64,000 nucleotides of DNA from Micromonospora coerulea (GTDB taxonomy: Bacteria; Actinomycetota; Actinomycetes; Mycobacteriales; Micromonosporaceae), in assembly GCF_016598485.1 (NCBI RefSeq), contig NZ_JAEMUW010000003.1, forward strand, positions 1 to 64,000, written 5' to 3'. The translations under genes and the position numbers were made by a program. Below are positions 37,784 through 46,892 of this stretch, piece by piece (position 1 is the stretch's first letter; each line of letters opens with the position of its first letter). Under the pieces are notes generated by a model, which searched no databases, was not told the DNA's origin, and saw nothing but the letters and a program-made list of their open reading frames with translations.

Positions 37784-38404
37784 GTGGCGGTGGAGCAGCA
37801 GGCGCGGAGCGGTGCGAGCGCGGCGGGTGCGGGCCGGCGACGGTCCCGGCGCGACGAGATCCTGGAGATCGCGGTGGGCCTCTTCGCCGCCCGGGGCTAC
37901 CACGGTGTGTCGATGGACGACATCGGCGCGGCCGCCGGGGTGACCGGGCCGGCGCTCTACCACCACTTCGCCGGCAAGGAGGCGATGCTGGCCGCCGCGC
38001 TGATCCCGGTCAGCGAGGGGCTGCTCGCCGGCGGGAAGGACCGCGCCGCCGGCCACCCGGACGACCCGCGCGGCGCGCTGGAGTCGCTGATCGACTTCCA
38101 CGTCGACTTCGCGCTGGCCAACCCGGCGGTGATCGCCCTGCACCTGCACGAGCTGGATCGCCTCCCGGACGAGCCGCGCCGCCGCATCCGCAAGCTCCAG
38201 CGGCTCTACGTCGAGGAGTGGGTGACCGTGCTGACCGCCCTGCACCCCGGCCTGCCCGACGGTGAGGCGCGGGTGCTGGCCCACGCCGCGTTCGGCCTGA
38301 TGAACTCCACCCCGTTCCTCGGCGGTGAGGTCGACCGCCGCCGCCGCGCGGCGCTGCTGCGGGGTGCCACCATCGCCGCCCTCCTCGCCCCCACCCCCGC
38401 CTGA
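37784..38404 (+). CDS. TetR/AcrR-family transcriptional regulator
   Basis: 206 residues from GTG. The DNA-binding domain is RRDEILEIAVGLFAARGYHG followed by VSMDDIGAAAGVTGPALYHH and FAGKEAML, a textbook TetR helix-turn-helix. The ligand domain contains FALANPAVIALHLHELDRLP. It is placed first in the acyl-CoA catabolic cluster (112 bases ahead of the carboxylase), the position of KstR/FadR-like or SACE_7040-type regulators of branched-chain acid degradation. The likely ligand is an acyl-CoA of the pathway; this is inferred from position. Confidence 0.9.
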   Translation: MAVEQQARSGASAAGAGRRRSRRDEILEIAVGLFAARGYHGVSMDDIGAAAGVTGPALYHHFAGKEAMLAAALIPVSEGLLAGGKDRAAGHPDDPRGALESLIDFHVDFALANPAVIALHLHELDRLPDEPRRRIRKLQRLYVEEWVTVLTALHPGLPDGEARVLAHAAFGLMNSTPFLGGEVDRRRRAALLRGATIAALLAPTPA

Positions 38405-38516
38405 CCCGACGCGCTCTCGGGCCGCAGCCGCCGCCCAGGGTGGGTGTGACTGTTGAGTAACCCGGTGGCCGTGGTTACCTGGCAGCCGTCCCCACCCCTG
38501 TACGTCGGGAGGAAAC

Positions 38517-39854
38517 ATGATCGAGTCGCTGCTGGTCGCCAACCGGGGCGAGATCGCCCGCCGGATCATCCGTACCGCCAAGCGGCTCGGGATCCGTGCG
38601 ATCGCGGTGCACTCGGAGGCCGACGCCGGCCTGCCGTTCGTGACCGAGGCCGACGAGGCGGTCTGCGTCGGCCCGGCCAACCCGGCGCAGAGTTACCGGA
38701 ACGTCGAGGCGATCCTCGCCGCCGCCAAGTCCACCGGCGCGCAGGCCATCCACCCCGGGTACGGCTTCCTCTCCGAGAACGCGGAGTTCGCCCGTACCGT
38801 CGAGGCCAGCGGCCTGATCTGGGTCGGCCCCGGCGCGGACGCGATCACCGCGATGGGTGACAAGATCAACGCCCGGAACCTGATGGCGGCGGCCGGCGTG
38901 CCGGTCGCGCCCGGCACGACGGAACCGGCGGCCGACCTGGCCGCGGCGGTCGCCGCCGCCGCGGAGATCGGCTACCCGGTGATGGTGAAGGCCGCAGCCG
39001 GCGGCGGTGGCATGGGCATGGGCGTGGCGATCGACGAGGCCGCGCTGCGCACCGAGTACGACAAGGTCCGGGCGTTCGCCGAGCGGATGTTCGGCGACGG
39101 CTCGGTGCTGCTGGAGCGGTACTTCCCCCGGGTGCGCCACGTCGAGGTGCAGATCCTCGGCCTGGCCGACGGCCGGGTGGTGGCGCTGGGCGAGCGGGAG
39201 TGCTCGGTGCAGCGGCGCAACCAGAAGCTGGTCGAGGAGTCCCCCTCCCCGGCGGTCTCCTCGGAGCTGCGGGAACGCCTCCTGGCCGCCGCCGTGCGCG
39301 CCGGCGAGGCCGTGAACTACCGCAACGCCGGCACGGTGGAATGCCTGCTCGACCCCGCCACGAACGAGTTCTTCTTCCTCGAGATGAACACCCGGCTCCA
39401 GGTCGAGCACCCGGTCACCGAGTACGTCTACGGCGTCGACCTGGTCGAGGAGCAGCTGCGGGTGGCCGCCGGCCTGGCCCCGACGTTCGACCCGGACGCG
39501 CTGGCCCCGCGCGGGCACGCGATCGAGCTGCGGATCAACGCCGAGGACCCGAAGCGCTTCCTGCCCGGCCCCGGCGCGATCAGGACCTGGGTGGAGCCGG
39601 CCGGCGAGGGCGTCCGCGTCGACTCCGGGTACGTCGAGGGCAACACCGTCACCCCGTTCTACGACAGCCTGATGGCCAAGCTCATCATCAGCGGCAAGGA
39701 CCGGACGGAGGCCGTCGAGCGGGCGAAGGCGGCGGTGGCTCAGTTCGAGATCGCCGGCCCGAAGAACAACCTCCCCTTCTTCGCCGAGCTGCTGGAGAAC
39801 GAGGAGTTTCTCTCCGGCGACTACGACACCGGCATCGTGGGGCGCATGCGCTGA
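38517..39854 (+). CDS. Biotin carboxylase subunit of an acyl-CoA carboxylase (no BCCP domain)
   Basis: 445 residues, the size of free-standing AccC. GGGAGGAAAC precedes the ATG. The N-domain ESLLVANRGEIARRIIRTAK, AIHPGYGFLSENAEFA, the ATP-grasp glycine loop KAAAGGGGMGMGVA, the ERECSVQRRNQKLVEESPSP motif and FLEMNTRLQVEHPVTE are all intact, so ATP-dependent carboxylation of biotin should be active. Actinobacterial alpha subunits of this pathway (AccA1 type) usually continue another 150-220 residues with a BT and BCCP domain ending AMKM; here the protein ends at LSGDYDTGIVGRMR. The biotin carrier must come from elsewhere. By neighbours it belongs to methylcrotonyl- or propionyl-type carboxylation. 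Confidence 0.92.
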   Translation: MIESLLVANRGEIARRIIRTAKRLGIRAIAVHSEADAGLPFVTEADEAVCVGPANPAQSYRNVEAILAAAKSTGAQAIHPGYGFLSENAEFARTVEASGLIWVGPGADAITAMGDKINARNLMAAAGVPVAPGTTEPAADLAAAVAAAAEIGYPVMVKAAAGGGGMGMGVAIDEAALRTEYDKVRAFAERMFGDGSVLLERYFPRVRHVEVQILGLADGRVVALGERECSVQRRNQKLVEESPSPAVSSELRERLLAAAVRAGEAVNYRNAGTVECLLDPATNEFFFLEMNTRLQVEHPVTEYVYGVDLVEEQLRVAAGLAPTFDPDALAPRGHAIELRINAEDPKRFLPGPGAIRTWVEPAGEGVRVDSGYVEGNTVTPFYDSLMAKLIISGKDRTEAVERAKAAVAQFEIAGPKNNLPFFAELLENEEFLSGDYDTGIVGRMR

Positions 39855-39862
39855 CCTCGCAT

Positions 39863-39903
39863 CCGGTCCCGCCCAGCCGCCCAGGTGCGGCGGGCGGGGC
39901 CGG
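39863..39903. terminator. Imperfect hairpin between carboxylase and lyase genes
   Basis: CCGG-T-CCCGCC..GCCGC pairs with GCGGC..GGCGGG-G-CCGG around CCAGGT. It starts 9 bases after the carboxylase stop and could attenuate or stabilise the mRNA inside the cluster. Confidence 0.5.
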
Positions 39904-39956
39904 GGTGGGAGGCTGGGGGTACCCCACAGCACTACGTCACAGTGAGGTGACCCCTT

Positions 39957-40877
39957 ATGGCGGAACTGCCGGACTTCGTCTCGATCCGGGAGGTCGGGCC
40001 CCGCGACGGGCTGCAGAACGAGGACCCGATCCCGACCGACGCCAAGGTGCGGCTGCTCGACGCCCTCTCCGGCACCGGCGTGCGGCGGATCGAGGCGGTG
40101 TCGTTCGTGCACCCGAAGGCGATTCCGCAGATGGCCGACGCCGACGAGGTGTGGCAGAGGGCGGCGAAGGCCGAGGGCGTGCGCTACTCGGCGCTGGTGC
40201 CGAACACCCGGGGCGCCCAGCGCGCCCTGGCGGCCGGCTTCACCGAGATCGAGGTGGTGGTCTCCGCCAGCGACACGCACAACCGGCGCAACGTCAACCG
40301 GTCGACCGAGGAGTCGCTGGACGACATCGCCGAGCTGATCGACCTGCTGCACGGCGCGGGCGCCCGGGCCGAGGTGATCGTGGCGACCAGCTTCGGCTGC
40401 CCGTACGAGGGGGACGTCGACCCGGACCGGGTCGCCGGCATCGTGGACCGGGTGGTCCGCGACGGCGCGGACCGGGTGGCGTTCGGCGACACCACCGGCA
40501 TGGGCACGCCGCGCCGGGTCCGCGAGCTGGTCACCGCCGTACGCGACCGCAACGCTCACGTGCCGGTGCTGCTGCACTTCCACAACACTCGGGGCACCGC
40601 GCTGGCGAACCTGCTCACCGCCCTGGAGCTGGGGGTCACCGAGTTCGACGCCAGCGTCGGCGGCCTCGGCGGCTGCCCGTACGCCCCGGGTGCCAGCGGC
40701 AACCTGGCCACCGAGGAGGCCGTGCACATGCTGCACGACATGGGCATCGACACCGGCATCGACCTGGACGCCCTGATCCAGGCCGCCGAGCTGGCCGAGC
40801 ACCTGCTCGGCAAGAAGCTGCCCTCCGGCGTCCTCCGCGCCGGCCCCCGCACCCGCCTCACCCCCCTCCCCTCCTGA
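39957..40877 (+). CDS. Hydroxymethylglutaryl-CoA lyase
   Basis: 306 residues. It cleaves HMG-CoA to acetoacetate and acetyl-CoA, the last step of leucine breakdown. The metal/catalytic signature VSIREVGPRDGLQNEDPIPT is at residues 8-27 (Arg17, Asp18), the HxH ligand pair falls in LLHFHNTRGTALANLL, and the catalytic loop is SVGGLGGCPYAPGASGN with the essential Cys. It has no targeting or extra domains. It lies 102 bases after the biotin carboxylase gene in the same orientation. Confidence 0.94.
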   Translation: MAELPDFVSIREVGPRDGLQNEDPIPTDAKVRLLDALSGTGVRRIEAVSFVHPKAIPQMADADEVWQRAAKAEGVRYSALVPNTRGAQRALAAGFTEIEVVVSASDTHNRRNVNRSTEESLDDIAELIDLLHGAGARAEVIVATSFGCPYEGDVDPDRVAGIVDRVVRDGADRVAFGDTTGMGTPRRVRELVTAVRDRNAHVPVLLHFHNTRGTALANLLTALELGVTEFDASVGGLGGCPYAPGASGNLATEEAVHMLHDMGIDTGIDLDALIQAAELAEHLLGKKLPSGVLRAGPRTRLTPLPS

Positions 40878-40906
40878 CCCCCCGGCCAACTCGGGCCCGC
40901 CCGTGT

Positions 40907-40948
40907 TGATCAAGAGGTCCGCGGGCTCCGACCCAGACCTCTTGATCA
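40907..40948. repeat. 13-bp inverted repeat element
   Basis: TGATCAAGAGGTC and GACCTCTTGATCA are perfect arms around a 16-base G/C-rich loop; weaker outer pairing CCCGCCC/GGGCGGG extends it. Its A/T-rich stem is unlike a normal terminator of this genome. It has the look of a mobile intergenic palindrome of the same class as 37027-37094. Confidence 0.65.
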
Positions 40949-41082
40949 CCATGCCCGAGGGCGGGTTCGGCGGGGTCCGGCGGGTCGCCGCCGGGTGCGC
41001 GGATGCGCTAGCCTAACGATCGTTCAGGTCGGCCGGTGGGTGCGCGTGGGCGCGGCCGGATCAGGGTGGCGAGGGAGTCGGC

Positions 41083-42615
41083 GTGACGCTCGACGGTGAG
41101 GCACTGGAGCAGCTGCGCAAGCGCGCCCGGGCCGGTGGTGCGGACAAGTACCACGCGGCGAACGCCGCGAAGGGCAAGCTCTTCGCCCGCGAGCGGGTCG
41201 CGCTCCTGGTGGACGAGGGCTCCTTCGTCGAGGACGGCCTCTACGCCAACGCACTGGCCGAGGGGCTGCCCGCCGACGGGGTGGTCACCGGCACCGCCAC
41301 GATCGACGGCCGCCCGGTCTGCCTGATGGCCAACGACTCCACGGTCAAGGCCGGCAGCTGGGGCGCGCGTACGGTCGAGAAGATCATCCGGATCATCGAG
41401 CGGGCGTACCAGACCAGCGTGCCGATGGTCTACCTGGTCGACTCGGCCGGCGCCCGGATCACCGACCAGGTCGACCTCTTCCCCGGCCGGCGCGGCGCCG
41501 GCAAGATCTTCTGGAACCAGGTCCGGGCCTCCGGTTCCATCCCGCAGGTCTGCGCGCTGTTCGGGCCGAGCGCGGCGGGCGGGGCGTACATCCCGGCGTT
41601 CTGCGACGTGGTGGCCATGGTGGACGGCAACGCCAGCATGTACCTCGGCTCGGACCGGATGGTCGAGATGGTCACCGGCGAGAAGACCACCCTGGAGGCG
41701 ATGGGTGGGGCGAAGGTGCACTGCGCCGAGTCCGGCGTCGGGCACTTCCTCTGCCAGAGCGAGGCCGACGCGCTCGACGTGGTCAAGCGCTACCTGTCGT
41801 ACCTGCCGGCGAACTGGACGCAAGCGCCGCCGGCCGTCGAGCCGGTGCCGGCGTCGGAGAAGGTCGACCTGGCCGCGCTGGTGCCGGCCAGCGAACGGCA
41901 GGCCTTCGACATGCGCCGGTACGTCAAGGGTCTGCTCGACGACGGCAGCTTCTTCGAGATCCAGGCGCTCTGGGCCAAGGAGCTGACCATCGGTTTCGGC
42001 CGGCTGAACGGCGAGGTCGTCGGCGTGGTCGGCAACAACTCGATGTTCAAGGGCGGGGTGCTCTTCGTCGACTCGGCCGACAAGGCGACGCGGTTCGTGC
42101 AGCTCTGCGATGCGTTCAACGTCCCGCTGCTGTTCCTCAGCGACGTGCCCGGGTTCATGGTCGGCAGCGCGGTGGAGAAGCAGGGCATCATCCGGCACGG
42201 CGCCAAAATGATCACCGCCATCTCGGAGGCGACCGTACCGAAGATCTGCGTGGTGGTCCGCAAGGCGTACGGCGCGGGTCTCTACGCGATGGCCGGCCCC
42301 GGTTTCGAGCCGGACGCGACGATCGCGCTGCCCACCGCGAAGATCGCGGTGATGGGCGCGGAGGCCGCGGTCAACGCCGTCTACGCCAACAAGATCGCCG
42401 CGATCTCCGACGAGGCCGAACGGGCCGCGTTCGTCACCGCCAAGCGCGAGGAGTACGAGCGGGACATCGACATCGTCCGGCTCGCCAGCGAGCTGGTGAT
42501 CGACGCGATCGTCGAGCCGCACGAGCTGCGCGCCGAGCTGGTCCGCCGGTTCGCCGCCGCCCGCACCAAGGACCGGCACTTCTCCCGGCGCCGGCACGGC
42601 GTCACCCCGGTCTGA
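41083..42615 (+). CDS. Acyl-CoA carboxylase beta (carboxyltransferase) subunit
   Basis: 510 residues from GTG. The protein has the two crotonase-like halves of acyl-CoA carboxyltransferases: acyl-CoA site in SAGARITDQVDLFPGRRGAG and the oxyanion loop FGPSAAGGAYIPAFCDVVAM (about residues 161-180), then the biotin site with FLSDVPGFMVGSAVEKQGII and VVVRKAYGAGLYAMAGPGFE. The P-S-A-A-G-G-A and A-Y-G-A-G-x-Y signatures match methylcrotonyl/propionyl-type AccD1 subunits. It should work with the biotin carboxylase at 38517. It transfers CO2 from biotin to the acyl-CoA; together with HMG-CoA lyase the best guess is 3-methylcrotonyl-CoA. Confidence 0.93.
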   Translation: MTLDGEALEQLRKRARAGGADKYHAANAAKGKLFARERVALLVDEGSFVEDGLYANALAEGLPADGVVTGTATIDGRPVCLMANDSTVKAGSWGARTVEKIIRIIERAYQTSVPMVYLVDSAGARITDQVDLFPGRRGAGKIFWNQVRASGSIPQVCALFGPSAAGGAYIPAFCDVVAMVDGNASMYLGSDRMVEMVTGEKTTLEAMGGAKVHCAESGVGHFLCQSEADALDVVKRYLSYLPANWTQAPPAVEPVPASEKVDLAALVPASERQAFDMRRYVKGLLDDGSFFEIQALWAKELTIGFGRLNGEVVGVVGNNSMFKGGVLFVDSADKATRFVQLCDAFNVPLLFLSDVPGFMVGSAVEKQGIIRHGAKMITAISEATVPKICVVVRKAYGAGLYAMAGPGFEPDATIALPTAKIAVMGAEAAVNAVYANKIAAISDEAERAAFVTAKREEYERDIDIVRLASELVIDAIVEPHELRAELVRRFAAARTKDRHFSRRRHGVTPV

Positions 42616-42756
42616 CCGCCCGCACCACGACGCCGCGACAGCACGGCGACACCCCGCATCACCAACCACGACAGCCCGCATCGCCACCGCGACCGGCCGA
42701 ACCGACCGTCCCGGCGTCACGAGCGCCCGGCGGAGGAGACCCGTACAGGAGGAACC

Positions 42757-43911
42757 ATGGACTTCCGGCTCAGTGAGGAACAAGAGGCGCTGCGGGAGAG
42801 CGTGCGGGAGTTCGCCCGCGAGGTGGTCGCCCCGGTCATCGGCGAGCACTACGAGCGGCACACCTTCCCGTACGAGATCGTCCGGCAGATGGGCAAGATG
42901 GGCCTGTTCGGCCTGCCCTTCGGCGAGGAGCACGGCGGCATGGGCGGCGACTACTTCGCGCTCTGCCTGGCCCTGGAGGAGCTGGCCCGGGTCGACTCCA
43001 GCGTGGCGATCACCCTGGAGGCGGCGGTCTCCCTCGGCGCCATGCCGATCTACCGGTTCGGCACGGACGAGCAGAAGGCGCAGTGGCTGCCGAAGCTGCT
43101 CAGCGGCGAGGCCCTCGCCGGCTTCGGGCTGACCGAGCCGGGCACCGGCTCGGACGCCGGTGGCACCCAGACCCGTGCCGTGTTGGACGAGACGACGGAC
43201 GAGTGGGTGATCAACGGCTCGAAGGCGTTCATCACCAACTCCGGTACCGACATCACCTCGCTGGTCACCGTCACCGCGGTCACCGGCACGAAGCCGGACG
43301 GCGCGAAGGAGCTGTCGACCATCATCGTGCCCACCGGGACGCCGGGCTTCACCGTCGCGCCGGGCTACTCCAAGGTCGGCTGGACCGCCTCGGACACCCA
43401 CGAGCTGACCTTCGACGACTGCCGGGTGCCGGCGGCGAACCTGCTCGGCGAGCGGGGCCGGGGCTTCGCCCAGTTCCTGCGCATCCTCGACGAGGGCCGG
43501 ATCGCCATCGCCGCGCTGGCCGTCGGCCTCGCCCAGGGCTGCGTCGACGAGTCGATCAAGTATGCGAAGGAGCGGCACGCCTTCGGCCAGCCGATCGGCA
43601 ACTACCAGGCGATCCAGTTCAAGATCGCCGACATGGAGCTGAAGGCGCACACCGCCCGGCTGGCGTACTACGACGCCGCCGCGCGGATGCTGGCCGGTGA
43701 GCCGTTCAAGCGGCAGGCGGCGATCGCCAAACTGCACGCCAGCACGATCGCGGTGGACAACGCCCGCGAGGCGACCCAGATCCACGGCGGCTACGGCTTC
43801 ATGAACGAGTACCCGGTGGCCCGCTTCTGGCGGGACGCCAAGATCCTGGAGATCGGCGAGGGCACCAGCGAGGTGCAGCGGATGGTCATCGCCCGCGACC
43901 TCGGTATGTGA
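42757..43911 (+). CDS. Acyl-CoA dehydrogenase (short/branched-chain, isovaleryl type likely)
   Basis: 384 residues. AGGAGG lies 7 bases before the ATG. Typical ACAD features are FGLTEPGTGSDAGGTQTRAV (FAD/substrate loop), WVINGSKAFITNSGTDITSL, the middle-strand VGWTASDTHELTFDDCRVPA, QIHGGYGFMNEYPVARFWRD and the catalytic Glu in ILEIGEGTSEVQRMVIARDL. The Glu position in EIGEGTSE is that of short-chain enzymes. It oxidises the acyl-CoA at C2-C3 and passes electrons to ETF. With the carboxylase and lyase it completes three steps of leucine degradation; the methylglutaconyl-CoA hydratase is not in the window. Confidence 0.93.
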   Translation: MDFRLSEEQEALRESVREFAREVVAPVIGEHYERHTFPYEIVRQMGKMGLFGLPFGEEHGGMGGDYFALCLALEELARVDSSVAITLEAAVSLGAMPIYRFGTDEQKAQWLPKLLSGEALAGFGLTEPGTGSDAGGTQTRAVLDETTDEWVINGSKAFITNSGTDITSLVTVTAVTGTKPDGAKELSTIIVPTGTPGFTVAPGYSKVGWTASDTHELTFDDCRVPAANLLGERGRGFAQFLRILDEGRIAIAALAVGLAQGCVDESIKYAKERHAFGQPIGNYQAIQFKIADMELKAHTARLAYYDAAARMLAGEPFKRQAAIAKLHASTIAVDNAREATQIHGGYGFMNEYPVARFWRDAKILEIGEGTSEVQRMVIARDLGM

Positions 43912-44042
43912 GGTGGCGCAGACCCGTCCGGGCCGGGTCGAGGTCCGGACGGGGCGGGCCGCTGTCGGATATCGGCGGCGCAGCGTCGGCTGGCCGACGA
44001 TGACCTGCCGGTCGTCGCACCCGATCCGTACTCTTCGGGCCC

Positions 44043-46646
44043 ATGACTCCGGATCATGATCGTTCGCGGAGCCCGGGCGGTCCTGCCCAGCTGTCCGATC
44101 TGCTGCGCGGGCACCGGCTCGCCGCCGATCTCACCCAGGCCGAGCTGGCGACCCGGGCGGGCGTCGGCGTGCGAACCGTTCGCGACCTGGAGCGGGGCCG
44201 GTCCGCCCGCCCTCAGCGCACCACCGTCGAGCTGCTCGCCGACGCCCTGCACCTGACCCACGCCGCCCGGACGGCCTTCGTCGCGGCGGCCCGACCGTCG
44301 CGGGCCGCCGAGCCGCGCGCGGCCGGCCGGCAGCTTCCGGTCACCGGCCCCGGCGGCGCCCCCTCCGGTACGCCGATTGCGCTTCCGCAGCCGGTCCCGC
44401 TGGTCGGTCGGGACCGCGACGTCGCCGAGATCGCCGCCCTGCTGACCGCCGACCATCCGGTGGTGAGCCTGATCGGGCTGGCCGGCGTCGGAAAGAGCGC
44501 GCTGGCCCTGGCGGCGGCGCACGCCGTGGCCGAACAGCACCCGGCCGGGGTCGCCGGAGTGCTGGTCGGTGAGGGTTCCGACGCGGCGGACGTGCTCGCC
44601 GCCTCGGCCGCGGTCTTCGGGGTGAACCGGCTGCGCGATCTGCCGTGCCGGTTCGGCGGACGGCGGGCGCTGCTGGTGGTGGACGCGGTGGAGCGGGCGG
44701 CCGACCCGGTGGCCGAGGCACTGCGCGGGCTGCTCGCCGCCGCGCCGACCCTGCGGGTGCTGGTGACCGGCCGGCATCCGGTCGGCCTGCCGGGGGAGCT
44801 GGTCCGGCCGGTGGCGCCGCTCGAGGTACCGCCGCTTGGCACCGTGCCGACGGCGCGGGGCGACCTGGAGCGCTGGCCGGCGGCGGCGCTCTTCACCGCC
44901 CGCCTCGCCCAGGTCCGGCGGGAGCCGCCCACCGCCGCCGAGCTGCCGGCGGTCGCCGCGCTGGTGCGCCGGCTGGGCGGGCTGCCGCTGGCGATCGAGC
45001 TGATGGCCGCCCGCGGCCGGATCCTGGACGTCACCGAGCTGCTCGACCGGTACGGCGACCGCGTCCTCGATCTGGCCACGCCCGGCGGCCGGCCCGGTGG
45101 GGATCCGGCGGAGGGATCGGTCACCCTCCGCGAGGCGGTGGCGACCAGCTACCGGCTGCTGGCGCCGCGGGAGCGGGCGGCGCTGCGCCGGCTCGCCGCC
45201 TTCGGCAACCGCTGGTCGGTGGAGCTCGCCGAGGAACTGCTCGCCGACGCTGACGACCGGGAGGACGTCGTCCCGCTGCTGGACCGACTCCTCGAACTCG
45301 GGCTGGTCAGCGTGCGGGGTACCGGGCCCTTCCGGTTCCGCCTCCTCGACGCGGTACGCGACTTCGCCACCGAGCAGGCTGCCCGGGAGGGGGAGCTGGC
45401 CCGGGTGCGGCACCGGCACGCCCGGGTCGTCACCGGGCTGGTGGAGCGGACCTCGCCCGACCTGTCGGGCACCGAGCTGGACAGCGCCGCGCCCGTGCTG
45501 GACCAGGCGACCGGCGACATCAGCGCCGCCCTCGCGCACGCCGCCGTCGACGACCCGGTGACCGCGCTGCGCCTGGCCGCGGCGCTGCCCCGCTGGTGGC
45601 GGTTCCGCGGCCGGGACGTCTCCGGGCGGCGCTGGCTGCGCCGGCTGCTGGCCGATCCGCGGACCGCCGAGGCCGACCCGGTCCTGCGGGCCTGGGCGCT
45701 GCTCGGGGTGGCCCGGCTGGCCGCCGAGCACGGCGCGGGCGCGGAGGAACTGCCCGCGGCGCGCGCCGCCCTGGCGGTCTTCCGGGACGCCGGCGACGTG
45801 ACCGGGGAACTCTCGGCACGGTCGGTGCTCTGCGCGTTGCTGCACGCCACCGGTGGCCATGACGAGGCGAGGGAGCAGGCCGCGGCGGTGCTGGAGCTGG
45901 CCACCCGGCATGGCCGGGAGCGGGACATGGCGGTCGCCCAGAACAACCTCACCTGGCACGACATCCGGGTGGGTGACCTCGCGGGGGCGCGGCGCCGGCT
46001 GGCGACGGTGGAGCGGCTGGCGGCGCAGTACGGGGAGCGGCGGCTGCGGGTGCTCGCCCGGGCCAACCTGGCCGAGGTGGCGCGCCTGGAGGGCCGGTAC
46101 GCCGATGCGGTGGACCAGGGGCGGCGGGTGGCGGCGGCCCTGGCCGAGCTCGGCGATCCGGGGCACCGCCGCCGGGTGCTGGGCACGGTGGGGTTGGCAC
46201 TCGCCCAGGACGGGCGGTCGGCCGAGGCGCTGGAGGTGGTGGCCGAGCTGCGGTCGGGGGCGGTTGGTTCCCCGGTGCCGGGACAGCGTCGGTCGCCCTC
46301 GGTGGAGCTGGTTCCGGCCGCCGGTCCGCCGTCGCCGGGACGGCCGGAGGACGCGGTCTGCGCGCTGATCGAGGGCACCCTCGCGCTGTACCGGGGCGAC
46401 CGGGAGTTGGCGGCCGAGTGGTTCGCCGCAGCGGCCGAGGCGGGCGCCGACGGTCAGGACCGGCGGGACGTGGTGGAGGCGCTGGTCGGGCTGGCGGCGA
46501 GCACGGCCGACATGGCGGTGCTGGGTCGGCTCGACGCGGTCCGGCGGGCGAGCGGCGTCACCCTGCTGCCGCAGGAGGAGGCCCTGCTGTACGCGTTGGT
46601 GGCCCGCCGTACGGTCGGCCCGCGACGGGGCACGCCCGGCGGCTGA
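44043..46646 (+). CDS. HTH-type regulator with NB-ARC-like ATPase and TPR-like C-terminus
   Basis: 867 residues. The N-terminal XRE helix-turn-helix is at residues 16-75 (LSDLLRGHRLAADLTQAELA then TRAGVGVRTVRDLERGRSAR). A STAND/NB-ARC ATPase follows, with Walker A GLAGVGKSALALAAAHAVAE near residue 145, Walker B ALLVVDAVERA and GLPLAIELMAARG, then a winged helix (LRRLAAFGNRWSVELAEELL). From about 470 onward there are TPR-like helical repeats (RAWALLGVARLAAEHGAGAE). Such proteins resemble AfsR/LuxR-LAL regulators but lack the SARP domain. Signal and target genes are unknown. A hairpin lies right after the stop. Confidence 0.88.
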   Translation: MTPDHDRSRSPGGPAQLSDLLRGHRLAADLTQAELATRAGVGVRTVRDLERGRSARPQRTTVELLADALHLTHAARTAFVAAARPSRAAEPRAAGRQLPVTGPGGAPSGTPIALPQPVPLVGRDRDVAEIAALLTADHPVVSLIGLAGVGKSALALAAAHAVAEQHPAGVAGVLVGEGSDAADVLAASAAVFGVNRLRDLPCRFGGRRALLVVDAVERAADPVAEALRGLLAAAPTLRVLVTGRHPVGLPGELVRPVAPLEVPPLGTVPTARGDLERWPAAALFTARLAQVRREPPTAAELPAVAALVRRLGGLPLAIELMAARGRILDVTELLDRYGDRVLDLATPGGRPGGDPAEGSVTLREAVATSYRLLAPRERAALRRLAAFGNRWSVELAEELLADADDREDVVPLLDRLLELGLVSVRGTGPFRFRLLDAVRDFATEQAAREGELARVRHRHARVVTGLVERTSPDLSGTELDSAAPVLDQATGDISAALAHAAVDDPVTALRLAAALPRWWRFRGRDVSGRRWLRRLLADPRTAEADPVLRAWALLGVARLAAEHGAGAEELPAARAALAVFRDAGDVTGELSARSVLCALLHATGGHDEAREQAAAVLELATRHGRERDMAVAQNNLTWHDIRVGDLAGARRRLATVERLAAQYGERRLRVLARANLAEVARLEGRYADAVDQGRRVAAALAELGDPGHRRRVLGTVGLALAQDGRSAEALEVVAELRSGAVGSPVPGQRRSPSVELVPAAGPPSPGRPEDAVCALIEGTLALYRGDRELAAEWFAAAAEAGADGQDRRDVVEALVGLAASTADMAVLGRLDAVRRASGVTLLPQEEALLYALVARRTVGPRRGTPGG

Positions 46647-46649
46647 TCA

Positions 46650-46667
46650 CCGCCCCTGACGGGGCGG
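46650..46667 (+). terminator. Short hairpin after the STAND regulator gene
   Basis: CCGCCCC-TGAC-GGGGCGG starts 3 bases after the stop codon. Confidence 0.6.
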
Positions 46668-46695
46668 GCGGAGCCCGGGACGGGGGCGCGGGGGT

Positions 46696-46747
46696 GGCGC
46701 GAGCGAAGAAGCCCCCTGGTGTTGCCCCTCGCTCAATCGCTCGCGCC
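46696..46747. repeat. 11-bp perfect inverted repeat with 30-base loop
   Basis: GGCGCGAGCGA and TCGCTCGCGCC flank a loop with GCCCCCTGGTGTTGCCCCTC. Outer G-run/C-run pairing (46691-46694 with 46751-46757) extends it. It occupies the convergent space between the STAND regulator and the MarR gene and may be a second-generation terminator or a mobile palindrome. Confidence 0.55.
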
Positions 46748-46892
46748 GGCACCCCCCGGTGCGCCCCCGCTGACGGAAAGACTATCCGTTGCTGGCGGGT
46801 GGTTTGGGGAATTGTGCGACGTTATGCGCCGGTGATGGGTCGCTTCTGCCGGTCTTTCTGCCGGTGGTCGGTACCGCGCCGTCCGTACCGCG

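Noticed and set aside
38475..40952. 825-codon open frame on the minus strand opposite the carboxylase and lyase genes
   Set aside because: It is the antisense shadow of two well-identified genes; its residue pattern is low-complexity and matches no family.
41008..43785. 925-codon open frame on the minus strand opposite accD and the acyl-CoA dehydrogenase gene
   Set aside because: High G/C makes antisense frames stay open. No domain is visible and the + strand genes are certain.
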